The position numbers were made by a program, and so were the translations under genes. DNA of 64,000 nucleotides. Source: Desulfosporosinus meridiei DSM 13257 (GTDB taxonomy: Bacteria > Bacillota > Desulfitobacteriia > Desulfitobacteriales > Desulfitobacteriaceae). Position 1 is the first letter of the stretch. Each line of letters starts with the position of its first letter. The stretch covers positions 3,678,501 through 3,742,500 of the forward strand of contig NC_018515.1 in assembly GCF_000231385.2 (NCBI RefSeq), in the 5' to 3' direction. Positions 43,786 through 51,954 of this stretch are shown in pieces. Under the pieces are notes generated by a model. That model was not told the origin of the DNA. It saw only the letters and a list, made by a program, of their open reading frames with translations, and ran no database searches.

Positions 43786-44985
43786 TTATTCTATAAGCTT
43801 CCATTTTCCTTGATCTACCTTCACTAGTACCGCAGAATCTTCCTTCAGGCCATTATGATCCTCAGGTGACATATTAAATACTCCTGAAATACCGACAAAT
43901 CCCTGAGTCTTTTCCAGTTCTCCCCTAATGGCCTCACGATCCGGCCCGGCTTTTTCCAGCGCACTTACCAGCAGATTAAAGGCGTCCCAGGCATAGCCTC
44001 CAAAGGAATTCGGCTCGCTATTATATTTCTTGGCATAATCAGCGATGTAACTCTCCAATACTTTTTTCTGAGGATCATTGTCTGGAATTTGCTGAGCCAC
44101 AGATAGTTTGCCAATGGGCAGGAGAGTATCATCAGCAGCACCTTGCGCAAGTTCAATGAATTTTTGGTTGCCTACTCCATGACTGTGAATCAAGGGAATA
44201 GTGAGACCTACATCTTTAAAATTCTTAGTTAAAATTGAAGCCGAAGGCGGGATAGCCCAAACGATGACGACTTGAGCCTCACTGGCTTTTACTTTGGATA
44301 ACTGGGGAGTCATGTCTTTGTCATTGGCATCAAATTTCTCTTCAGCAACAATACTAATTCCACTATTTTTCACGGCAGCTGTGAGCGCTTTTTTTCCATT
44401 GTCGCCGTAGGAGTTGTTCATATACAAGAAGGCAATTTTGTTCAAGTTGTTTTTCTTAAGGTAACTAATTATCTTACTAATCATGACAATATCGCTTTGG
44501 GCTGTTTTAAATACCCATTTCCTATCACTCGTTGGCTCAACGATACTGCTGGCAGCGGCTAAGGAAATCATAGGAACTTTTTCACTTTCGACGGTCTTGA
44601 TCATGGCCATAGACGTCCCGCTGGAACTAGCCCCCAGTATTGCCAGTGATCCTTTTTCAATCAGAGTTTTAACGGCTAAAACGCTTTCGGTTTCGTCACT
44701 TTTGTTATCCATGATGGTCAGATCCACCGGATGTCCGTTAATCCCCCCCTCAGAGTTTAGCTTCTCAACCATCATTAGCAGGGTGTCACGTTCTGGTACT
44801 CCTAATGATGAGGAATTGCCGCTGATATCCAATACTGCCCCAATTTTATAGGGTTCATTTGCCGATGCCGTAGTACTCTTTACATCTGCTTCCTTAGTTG
44901 GGCTGCAGGCACTGATTAGTAAGCTGATTACCAATAGAAGCGCAAGTCCTAATCTTCTCTTTAATCCCTTTGACATGTTTTTCAT
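43786..44985 (-). CDS. livK: Liv-type substrate-binding lipoprotein
   Basis: A 399-residue periplasmic-binding-type I protein. A signal peptide ends in the lipobox LLISAC (lipid on Cys about 27), then YKIGAVLDISGNSSSLG, NSEGGINGHPVDL and the two-lobed Leu/Ile/Val-binding fold. The ATG at 44985 follows AAGGAG by 8 nt; an in-frame GTG three codons earlier overlaps that site. First gene of the five-gene operon. The T-box upstream carries a glycine codon in its specifier position, so the true ligand may be glycine or a small amino acid rather than leucine/isoleucine/valine. Related proteins also bind amides or urea. Confidence 0.9.
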   Translation of the reverse strand: MKNMSKGLKRRLGLALLLVISLLISACSPTKEADVKSTTASANEPYKIGAVLDISGNSSSLGVPERDTLLMMVEKLNSEGGINGHPVDLTIMDNKSDETESVLAVKTLIEKGSLAILGASSSGTSMAMIKTVESEKVPMISLAAASSIVEPTSDRKWVFKTAQSDIVMISKIISYLKKNNLNKIAFLYMNNSYGDNGKKALTAAVKNSGISIVAEEKFDANDKDMTPQLSKVKASEAQVVIVWAIPPSASILTKNFKDVGLTIPLIHSHGVGNQKFIELAQGAADDTLLPIGKLSVAQQIPDNDPQKKVLESYIADYAKKYNSEPNSFGGYAWDAFNLLVSALEKAGPDREAIRGELEKTQGFVGISGVFNMSPEDHNGLKEDSAVLVKVDQGKWKLIE

Positions 44986-45060
44986 GCAAATCACTCCTTA
45001 CGATTTTGTTATAAGGCCTCATAAATAACCGCTGAAATTTTCACCTCCAAAATATAAAAT

Positions 45061-45362
45061 AAAAAAATAAACACTTCTCATCCCTAAAGGGACGAAAAGT
45101 GCATTTCGCGGTACCACCCAGATTGAGTCTATAAAAAGACCCCTCCTCATTTAAGTACGGGAATAATAATATTCATAGAATATCTATTCCTTATACCCTC
45201 TTCCTTTTAACGGTGGAAGTCTCCGACCAAGCCTACTTTCCATAAGGTTTCAGTTTGGTAGCTCAGAGGTGAACCTTCAACGGTTGATACCATAGCAGCG
45301 CTTTCAGTCTATGACGCCGCCTCCCTGAAAAGATCGTTCCGTTTACTTTACCCCGTCATCAC
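45061..45362 (-). ncRNA. T-box leader, glycine-type specifier (GGU)
   Basis: On the minus strand the conserved T-box GGGTGGTACCGCG is at 45107-45119, followed by a 14-bp terminator stem with T-run (45061-45101). In stem I, AGTA (45344-45347) and a stem AACGG/CCGTT are followed by GAA-GGT; GGT at 45273-45275 occupies the place of the specifier codon (as in glyQ T-boxes, which read GAA-GGC). Uncharged tRNA-Gly would then switch on the downstream Liv-type operon. The T-box call is firm; the specifier is a hand alignment. Confidence 0.9.
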
Positions 45363-45390
45363 AAATAAAAATATAGGTTATATGGTTGGT

Positions 45391-45419
45391 ATTCTACCAG
45401 CTTTTTCTATTAAGGTCAA
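45391..45419 (-). promoter_or_regulatory. Promoter of the T-box/Liv operon
   Basis: Minus strand TTGACC (45414-45419), 17-nt spacer, TAGAAT (45391-45396), about 25 nt before the T-box stem I. Confidence 0.75.
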
Positions 45420-45538
45420 TATATAAAATTTAAAATAAGTGAATATTGGCTAAGACCCTTTTGCGCGTGCTTCCGTGAAAATAACCTTAAAATAGTATAT
45501 AATGATTACAAATTACTGTTTTAAGGTAGGGATTGTCC

Positions 45539-45889
45539 ATGAATCCGATTAATAAATCTATCGTACAAACTGAACTAGATCGTTTTCTAAATCGTGAAGT
45601 CTACCTCCACCTTGAGACAACCAATGGCGCTTATGCCGTTCATAGACAAGAGAGCAAAATGACCGTGGGGGCGTATATACGCAATGGTCTTATCCGCTTT
45701 GGGCGGGGGATTATCACAGGAGAAGGCCCATACCGCGTAGGTCTTAAAATGGAAATCGGCTGGGTCTACGCCGAAGGCTTAACGGATTACGAGATTGATC
45801 CGGAAGGTCAACTCTTACTAGCCGGCCATGATCAAGAGGGGCGCTTAGCAGTGGCTCTAGAACTCAGCCTGTCTCCTTTTGAATTGTAA
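45539..45889 (+). CDS. YojF family protein (DUF1806)
   Basis: A 116-residue soluble protein matching Bacillus YojF: GAYAVHRQESKMTVGAYIRN and GEGPYRVGLKM are characteristic. YojF is always found beside yojG/bshB2, as here, and is taken as a partner of the bacillithiol deacetylase, though its exact role is unknown. I chose the ATG at 45539, 8 nt behind AGGTAGG; an in-frame TTG two codons earlier is too close. A gap of 24 nt leads to bshB2. Confidence 0.85.
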   Translation: MNPINKSIVQTELDRFLNREVYLHLETTNGAYAVHRQESKMTVGAYIRNGLIRFGRGIITGEGPYRVGLKMEIGWVYAEGLTDYEIDPEGQLLLAGHDQEGRLAVALELSLSPFEL

Positions 45890-45913
45890 CTTATAGTGTG
45901 GAGGGAATATTTC

Positions 45914-46585
45914 TTGGAAGAACATGTTCTTGTAGTTTTCCCGCACCCAGACGACGAAACGTTTGGCTGTGGCGGAACCATAGCTCAATTCACAAAATCT
46001 GGAGTTCCTGTCACTTATATCTGTGGTACTTTAGGACAAATGGGACGCAACATGGGTAAGCCACTCTTTGCCAACCGCGAATCATTGCCAATTATACGGG
46101 AAGTGGAGTTGGAGGTAGCATGCCAGGCCCTTGGTATTCAACGCCTGATTCAACTTGGATTGCGAGATAAAACGATAGAGTTTGAAAACCCTGAATTATT
46201 GACGGACAGGCTTGAGCAGATCATTTTAGAAGTCAAGCCATCCTTGGTTCTTACCCACTATCCCGGTTATGCTGTTCACCCGGATCATAATGCTCTGGGC
46301 GACGTGACCATCCGAGCTGTATCCCGCCTTTCCCCTCAAGAACGTCCTACGGTGTATGCCCACGCTTTTGCTCGCGACTGTCAAGATCAGCTCGGAAAAC
46401 CAGATATAATAAACGACATTAGAGATGTTGCTGAGATAAAGCTGGCTGCAATCCGAGCTCACAGATCCCAATCACAAGTAATTCTTCCCCGTCTCTCTAA
46501 TGGACAGTTTAAGAATCCGTCTTCGAAGAACTCATACAACCATATGCTCACTCGCGAATCCTTCTGGATCTATCGTTTTTCGTAA
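45914..46585 (+). CDS. bshB2: Bacillithiol biosynthesis deacetylase BshB2 (YojG)
   Basis: A 223-residue LmbE/PIG-L zinc deacetylase. Zinc ligands are in PHPDDET (about residues 9-15) and the HPDHNALGD stretch (about 125-133). GQMGRNMGKPLFANRESLP is the BshB2 subgroup signature. It would remove acetyl from GlcNAc-malate during bacillithiol synthesis. The start is TTG at 45914 after GGAGGG; an in-frame GTG at 45896 overlaps that site. No bshA or bshC is in the window. Confidence 0.87.
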   Translation: MEEHVLVVFPHPDDETFGCGGTIAQFTKSGVPVTYICGTLGQMGRNMGKPLFANRESLPIIREVELEVACQALGIQRLIQLGLRDKTIEFENPELLTDRLEQIILEVKPSLVLTHYPGYAVHPDHNALGDVTIRAVSRLSPQERPTVYAHAFARDCQDQLGKPDIINDIRDVAEIKLAAIRAHRSQSQVILPRLSNGQFKNPSSKNSYNHMLTRESFWIYRFS

Positions 46586-46654
46586 ATATTTTTAACATTT
46601 CATATATTGACAAGTAACAATGTATGTCCACCTTGACCTTAAGACACTTATTTG

Positions 46655-46718
46655 AAAATCCGGCGGTTTTGATGTGAACTCATCTAGACGAGTTCACATC
46701 AAAACCGCCGGATTTTTT
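46655..46718. terminator. Bidirectional terminator, bshB2 / formate-nitrite channel
   Basis: 27-bp perfect arms (46655-46681 and 46690-46716) with T-runs on both strands, between converging genes. Confidence 0.9.
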
Positions 46719-46730
46719 AGTTTACTAGGT

Positions 46731-47630
46731 TTACTTAGCAGCATTAGATCTGGACTGATTTATTAAGGCACGTTCTGCTTTAACATCATTTTTTATATAT
46801 ACGAACCAATAAACTCCGGCGACAAAAAAGGATCCCCCTACAATGTTTCCCAGTGTAACCGGAACCAAGTTATTTATTACAAAGGTTCCCCAGTTTAAAT
46901 TCTCTAGCGCTTGTGATCCCAAATGAGACTCAGTCACCCAACTCGGATTTGCTTTTGCTAGAATTCCAGCGGGAATATAATACATGTTCGCTATACTATG
47001 TTCAAAGCCGGATGTGATAAAAAGCCATATCGGGAAGAAGATCGCCAGTATTTTACCAACCATATCCTTCGCCCCATAGGCCATCCAGACTGCTAGACAG
47101 ACTAACATATTACACATAACCCCCAAATAGAATGCCGACATAAACGGCAACCCTACTTTATAGGAGGCAATTTTGATGGTTACTCCTCCTAAAACATTAG
47201 CACCACTGTTATACAATCCAGAATGAACCATCATATAAGCAAGAAGTATTGCTCCAATGAAATTGCCGCAGTAAACGAAAAACCAATTCTTTAGCATATC
47301 CTTGAATTTTACTTTTCCATCTAATACTCCGCCTAAAATTAAGGTGTTTCCGGTAAACAATTCTCCGCCTGCCAATACAACCATCATAAGTCCTGTTCCA
47401 AATATTGCCCCTGCCAGAACTTTTCCCAAGCCATAGGTTTCCGGCTTGGCAAATAAATTAAAAGCCGCCATATTTGAGCCTTCGGCTGCAAAGGCAATGA
47501 AAGCACCCGCTAAAATTGCCAAAATAAATTGATTGGAATATTTCATACCCACCTTTTTGATGCCTGTTTGTATAGCAGTATAAGTTATTTCAGATGGTGG
47601 CAAATAACTTTTTGTCTCCACAGTTATCAC
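46731..47630 (-). CDS. Formate/nitrite transporter family channel
   Basis: A 299-residue FNT membrane protein with six helices: GAFIAFAAEGSNMAAFN (TM1), FGTGLMMVVLAGGELFTGN (TM2b), NWFFVYCGNFIGAILLA (TM3), and the TM5 break region TSGFEHSIANMYYIP with the central His. FNT channels pass formate, nitrite or hydrosulfide. The adjacent genes do not decide between them; in this host formate is plausible. It is monocistronic. Confidence 0.9.
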   Translation of the reverse strand: MITVETKSYLPPSEITYTAIQTGIKKVGMKYSNQFILAILAGAFIAFAAEGSNMAAFNLFAKPETYGLGKVLAGAIFGTGLMMVVLAGGELFTGNTLILGGVLDGKVKFKDMLKNWFFVYCGNFIGAILLAYMMVHSGLYNSGANVLGGVTIKIASYKVGLPFMSAFYLGVMCNMLVCLAVWMAYGAKDMVGKILAIFFPIWLFITSGFEHSIANMYYIPAGILAKANPSWVTESHLGSQALENLNWGTFVINNLVPVTLGNIVGGSFFVAGVYWFVYIKNDVKAERALINQSRSNAAK

Positions 47631-47946
47631 TCCTACTTGATAGTTTTTGACTGCTTTTAAAGTTTATAATTACTGTTTCTTCTAAAGATAAGCTTCTGCT
47701 CACTCCTTTTTAGGTTTTATTCTTCACTACCTCAGAAACAAATTTGATTACCAGAAGTTATGAACCGTAGTTAACTTTACCGTGCTTCTACCAGTATGTC
47801 ATCCATTTGAACATTAATAAAATGTTTTGTGGATAATTAATATATTTCGAAATTTTCGTTAATTGCAGAAAAAAGCAGCATGATCCGGCTCAAACCGTAC
47901 TCATACTGCTAGTCTTAAATATTGAGAAATTATTTCAGAGGATATT
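47631..47946. other. Intergenic region with a terminator
   Basis: About 315 bp between the FNT channel promoter side and the end of the Cache-HTH gene. Apart from the terminator at 47868-47910 I see no gene or palindrome. Confidence 0.4.
47868..47910 (-). terminator. Terminator of the Cache-HTH gene
   Basis: AGCAGTATGA pairs with TCATGCTGCT (10 bp, one G·U) on the minus strand, followed by six T. Confidence 0.8.
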
Positions 47947-49110
47947 TTAGATTGGAGTAAATAGCTTAACTGGTCGGCCAATTCCATATTTAAGCTTGGA
48001 TATTAACAGACCACGGTCTTCTAAGAACTCGAGATAGCGACGTACTGTTACCCTAGTTAGCTTCACTCCTTCAGCAACCTCTTCTGAAGAAAGGGGTCGG
48101 CGGTTAGCTTGTAAAAATTCAATGATCTGCTCAAGAGTTGTTTCGTTTAATCCTTTTGGCAAATCCTCCTCTTTGATAGACCATGCTGTGTCAGCTTTAG
48201 ATACTTCTTCTGGCTCACTAGTGTTAGACGTTAAGAGGGAAAGATCGGTTGTCTCAATGTCCTCAGACGAATCAATAACTGTATCTTCAATTTCGGCAAG
48301 TGGCATTTCCCCATTACTATCAGCTCTGCTATCAATCTCCTCGATGGAAGTTTGAAACTGTTCTACCATTTGGTTAAAGGCATCCTCCAACTCTTCAATT
48401 TCTTTGACTCTAGAAACTTTAACCTTCTCAGTAACGTGCCCAGTTGCTACATCTCTAGTTCCTAACATGATATTATGTAAAGGATTAATGATAACTTTCT
48501 GAATAAAAAACCAGGTAATAAGTGCTATTAAGATCGTTAAACCTAAACCCAAGACCGCCATTGTGATTAGAGATCGGGTGATTATTTCCTTCTCATAAGC
48601 ATGGGAAATTCCCACATAAAAGATCCCAATAATATTGCCATTTTCCGCTCGTAAAGGAGCATATCCTGATTGGTGCCACTGTCCTACAACATTGGCTTCT
48701 CCTATGAAAGTTTGACCATCCTCCAATACCGTCCGGGCTACGTTAGCTGAGACCTTGGTTCCTATCACTCGTTCATCGTTTGACCCAAGAACTGTAGTTG
48801 CTACCCTTGTATCGCCCAAGAAAAAGGTCACTGTGTCTCCGGTTAGACGGGACAAATGATCAACTAATTCGTTATTTAGGTTGATCTTAGTGGCCCCTTT
48901 ATATAGGTTTCCATCTTGCACTGACCAGTAACCAGGATAGGTCTTATCAATAATCTCTCCACATGTTGCCAAATCTGTCTGCGTTTTTATAATTGTGGCT
49001 GCCACAACGCGATCTTTCATATACCACCCCAGAACCGTGAGAAAGCAAACTGCCAGCAAAAACAATGAACCCAGCAGCAATATGAGCATTTGATGTTTGA
49101 GTGAACGCAC
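47947..49110 (-). CDS. Membrane one-component regulator: Cache-HAMP-winged helix
   Basis: A 387-residue protein with TM1 (about residues 8-30), an extracellular single Cache-like domain (about 35-170), TM2 (about 178-202), a HAMP segment (about 203-252; NPLHNIMLGTRDVATGHVTEK), an acidic linker (about 255-320) and a C-terminal winged helix (about 325-387; LSSEEVAEGVKLTRVTVRRY, then YGIGRPVKLF). The last part resembles the DNA-binding domain of CitT/DcuR-type response regulators. There is no kinase or receiver domain, so signal and output share one membrane-bound chain. The start is a GTG after GAGGTGA. Targets are unknown; the adjacent FNT channel gene is one candidate. Confidence 0.82.
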   Translation of the reverse strand: MRSLKHQMLILLLGSLFLLAVCFLTVLGWYMKDRVVAATIIKTQTDLATCGEIIDKTYPGYWSVQDGNLYKGATKINLNNELVDHLSRLTGDTVTFFLGDTRVATTVLGSNDERVIGTKVSANVARTVLEDGQTFIGEANVVGQWHQSGYAPLRAENGNIIGIFYVGISHAYEKEIITRSLITMAVLGLGLTILIALITWFFIQKVIINPLHNIMLGTRDVATGHVTEKVKVSRVKEIEELEDAFNQMVEQFQTSIEEIDSRADSNGEMPLAEIEDTVIDSSEDIETTDLSLLTSNTSEPEEVSKADTAWSIKEEDLPKGLNETTLEQIIEFLQANRRPLSSEEVAEGVKLTRVTVRRYLEFLEDRGLLISKLKYGIGRPVKLFTPI

Positions 49111-49440
49111 TCAAATTCACCTCTTTCGTTTGCGCTTAGACTTATATAGATATTTAAGATTAATTCGCAAATAACTTTAAAATACCTTCTCAAATCACTA
49201 ATTAAGGCTTGCTTTTTATCGAAAAGTATAGATTTTTTAGTTAAAGATAGTTTCGTGTGAAAAATGTGCATACGAAAACCTTTGGTGTCAAAAACCGTTA
49301 CATGGAGTTAAAAATGATGTAGAGTAAACCAAATGTTAACGTCAGACTCGGCCGGGCTTATACCAAGAATCTTACACGCGTAAGATTCTTGGTACAAGCC
49401 CATAAGAAGCCTAGCTAATTATAATTGCAGTTAATTTTTA
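49111..49440. other. AT-rich intergenic region with an imperfect palindrome
   Basis: It holds the promoter side of the Cache-HTH gene and a hairpin (49354-49401) whose 23-nt arms differ at one position. No T-run follows the hairpin, so it is more likely a protein-binding site or dispersed repeat than a terminator. Confidence 0.4.
49354..49401. repeat. 23-bp near-perfect inverted repeat
   Basis: GGGCTT-A-TACCAAGAATCTTAC and its reverse complement (one mismatch) enclose 2-4 nt (ACGC/CG). Confidence 0.65.
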
Positions 49441-49653
49441 TTGACTATTATCAATGACCTTCTCTATATACTGAAGAACTCTAAGAGTGTCTTTGGTTTG
49501 AGGAATAAAAGCAAAGAGCCTTGGGAGAAATTGTTTCCTCTTAGCAAGATCCAAAGCGGCAGGATAATTCAGATCCAACAACCAAGCAAGGCGGATCAGC
49601 TTAATATCTACAGGAGTCTTTACACTAGTGTAAGAGATTTGTTTTCCCCTTAA
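49441..49653 (+). CDS. Doubtful small open frame, 70 residues
   Basis: The frame has ordinary amino-acid composition (WEKLFPLSKIQSGRIIQI, SVRDLFSP) but starts at a TTG with no ribosome site and matches no family I know. It touches the stop of the HD gene. It could be a degraded gene end. Confidence 0.25.
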   Translation: MTIINDLLYILKNSKSVFGLRNKSKEPWEKLFPLSKIQSGRIIQIQQPSKADQLNIYRSLYTSVRDLFSP

Positions 49654-50216
49654 GATGCCTGGATAATATCCGAAGAATATCTTTCATCTTTGTGATTTCT
49701 TTCAATGGCAAAATGAGGAGTTCGGGCAGGATTCTCATAAAAACTGATTACCTGCTCAAGAATATCCAGTTTGTCGGCATCTCGAATTAACTTACAGAGT
49801 TTTAGAGTATTCCCAAGCACCTTTTTATGAACGACACGTTGATTGTGATTAAGTATGGCAGTAAATATAAGATCTTTTTCCTGCTCACTCCCTCGACCTA
49901 AAAAGACTTGTTCCCGCTCCAGAACTGATAATCCCAGTTTGGCATGATCTTCACTCTGATAATCTTTGAATGTATGATATCTTACATATTGTTCAAAACG
50001 CCCTACATCATGAAAAAGCCCTATTACTTCTGCGAGAAACATCTGATTCTCGTTTAACCGAAGGTCATGGCCAAGGGTTAGCATGTATTCTCTAACTCTT
50101 ATGGAATGTTCCTTTTTATACCACAAATTAGCCTCTATTTCTGGATCTTCCGAAGGGAATCTCTTCGTGTATTCTTCAAACCATGTTCTAAAAAAACGAA
50201 TATCCTCTTGGGTCAT
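49650..50216 (-). CDS. HD domain phosphohydrolase-like protein
   Basis: A 188-residue protein with HD-superfamily metal motifs: KEHSIRVREY (His), LFHDVGRFEQ (His-Asp, about residue 67), ILNHNQRV (His) and IRDADKLDIL (Asp, about 146). Such proteins hydrolyse nucleotides or phosphate esters. The substrate is unknown and the gene is alone. Confidence 0.85.
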   Translation of the reverse strand: MTQEDIRFFRTWFEEYTKRFPSEDPEIEANLWYKKEHSIRVREYMLTLGHDLRLNENQMFLAEVIGLFHDVGRFEQYVRYHTFKDYQSEDHAKLGLSVLEREQVFLGRGSEQEKDLIFTAILNHNQRVVHKKVLGNTLKLCKLIRDADKLDILEQVISFYENPARTPHFAIERNHKDERYSSDIIQAS

Positions 50217-50389
50217 CGAATATCTCCTTTATGTTTTAGGCATTCTCTTATTATCCATTATAATTATAGTCCACCAAATAATATTACTCTTGAAACAATC
50301 TAAAACATAGTCAACACCAGCAATAGAGAGCCCTCCCGAAGCCGCTTTAACAGCATGGAAGGGCATGGCCAATTATAGGATTATGGGAG

Positions 50390-51691
50390 TTATTCCTGGA
50401 CACTCGGTTCAAATTTGTCATTAAGAATTAAAGCACCATAGTGTTTTAATTGCTCACGAGATAGATTTGAAGTATTCGATAGAACTACGCCCACCCTTCC
50501 AGGATAATATCTTAGGATTTTGTCAACTATTTCAAGAGAATCACATTTGATAATCAGCGGCTTCTTAACGAGATAGCTTATAGTGCTAATAAATTCCCAT
50601 ACGTCAAAGGTTACATTCATATCCCCAAAATCTATGAACAAGCAATCCATCTTTGCCGCTTTATAATCTTGCAGCAAGCTATAAAAATCGCCTTTTTTTA
50701 ACACGTCTCTCAGATCATTATTAATGAAAAGCTTTTCAATAGATAATTCCTTGTTAGAAAGTTCTAAGTAACTAAAAGCTGACGCAATCATCGTATTCGA
50801 ACGCAATTCTAAGTTCGGAACTTTAATCTCATTGAGCTCTTTCCTCAAGGCACTGATAAATTCCGGGGTGGTTCCACAACACCCACCGATAAGTCTTACT
50901 CCATGCTCAACATATTCTTTTGTATAAGCACTAAATTGTTCTGGTTTTTGTTTATAGACCGCTTCTCCTGCAACTAATTCTGGCATACCAGCATTCGCTT
51001 TAACTGAAAGAGGAATGGAAACAACCCCATGCATTTTCTTGATAGGTTCAAGTAAACTGTCAGGTCCGCCGGAACAGTTAGCCCCAACTACTTCCACGTT
51101 TAAAGCTTCACAGACTATTCCACATACCTCAGCTGAATTACCGGATAGAGTTCTACTATTGTCATTAAAGGTTACCGAAGCAATAATTGGCAAACTTGTA
51201 GTTTCTTTAGCGGCCAAAATAGCTGCTCTTAATTCATTTAAATCTGTAAATGTTTCAAAATTAACAACATCCGCACCCGCATCCTCGATTGCCTTTAATT
51301 GCTCTTTAAAAATATCATAAGCTTTGTCAAAACTTAATTCCCCCGCAGGTTCCATAATCATTCCCGTTGGTCCAACTGAAGCAGCAACGTAAGTGTTATC
51401 TCCTGCTACCTCTTTAGCCAATTTGACCCCTTCAAAGTTTACTTGATAAGTCTTATCCCCTAAGCGGTGCTTATCAAGGGTAACTCTATTACCAGGAAAC
51501 GTATTGGTTTGGATTACGTCAGATCCTGCTTGTTTATAGAGATTATACAGGTTTTTGATCTCATCAGGTTTTGATAGATTCCATGATTCAGACGCTTCAT
51601 TGCCTTTTAACCCTCTCTTCTGAAGCATGACACCTTTAGACCCATCATATAGTAAAACCCTTTCTTGGATCGAAGTTAAAAAACTCTTCAT
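50390..51691 (-). CDS. Homocysteine S-methyltransferase domain with degenerate pterin-like tail
   Basis: A 433-residue protein. Residues 1-290 form a complete homocysteine methyltransferase barrel (LLYDGSKGVMLQ, DVIQTNTFPGN, GANCSGGPDSL and zinc ligands in GGCCGTTPEF). Residues ~300-433 resemble a shortened pterin-binding domain of MetH: NNDLRDVLKKGDFYSLLQ and RYYPGRVGVVLSN align with the family, but the middle is compressed and the pterin-binding motifs are missing. It may use a methyl donor such as a corrinoid protein supplied elsewhere. No B12-binding domain is fused. It is monocistronic. Confidence 0.82.
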   Translation of the reverse strand: MKSFLTSIQERVLLYDGSKGVMLQKRGLKGNEASESWNLSKPDEIKNLYNLYKQAGSDVIQTNTFPGNRVTLDKHRLGDKTYQVNFEGVKLAKEVAGDNTYVAASVGPTGMIMEPAGELSFDKAYDIFKEQLKAIEDAGADVVNFETFTDLNELRAAILAAKETTSLPIIASVTFNDNSRTLSGNSAEVCGIVCEALNVEVVGANCSGGPDSLLEPIKKMHGVVSIPLSVKANAGMPELVAGEAVYKQKPEQFSAYTKEYVEHGVRLIGGCCGTTPEFISALRKELNEIKVPNLELRSNTMIASAFSYLELSNKELSIEKLFINNDLRDVLKKGDFYSLLQDYKAAKMDCLFIDFGDMNVTFDVWEFISTISYLVKKPLIIKCDSLEIVDKILRYYPGRVGVVLSNTSNLSREQLKHYGALILNDKFEPSVQE

Positions 51692-51954
51692 AAATTAAAC
51701 CTCCTACTAAAATACAATAATAAGCAATATTAATAAACTATACCTTATTTTTACGCAATTCTCTACTTTAAATCCCCAAAAACACTTATTAATTGTACTC
51801 GCTTCAAGTAAAAAACAAATTCGCCCTTAGTTATTAAATTGCGAATCACTTTATTAACAAAAAAGTACTCAGTCAAAGCTGAGCAACCAATTTATGGAGG
51901 TGTTCATTTATACGAATTGAAAGAGAATCACGCAATTAATCAATTTACACTTTC

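Noticed and set aside
10981-50380. 15-mer GGCATGGCCAATTAT near 11015 and again near 50363
   Set aside because: A shared 15-mer is expected by chance about once or twice in a window this size; flanks show no similarity.
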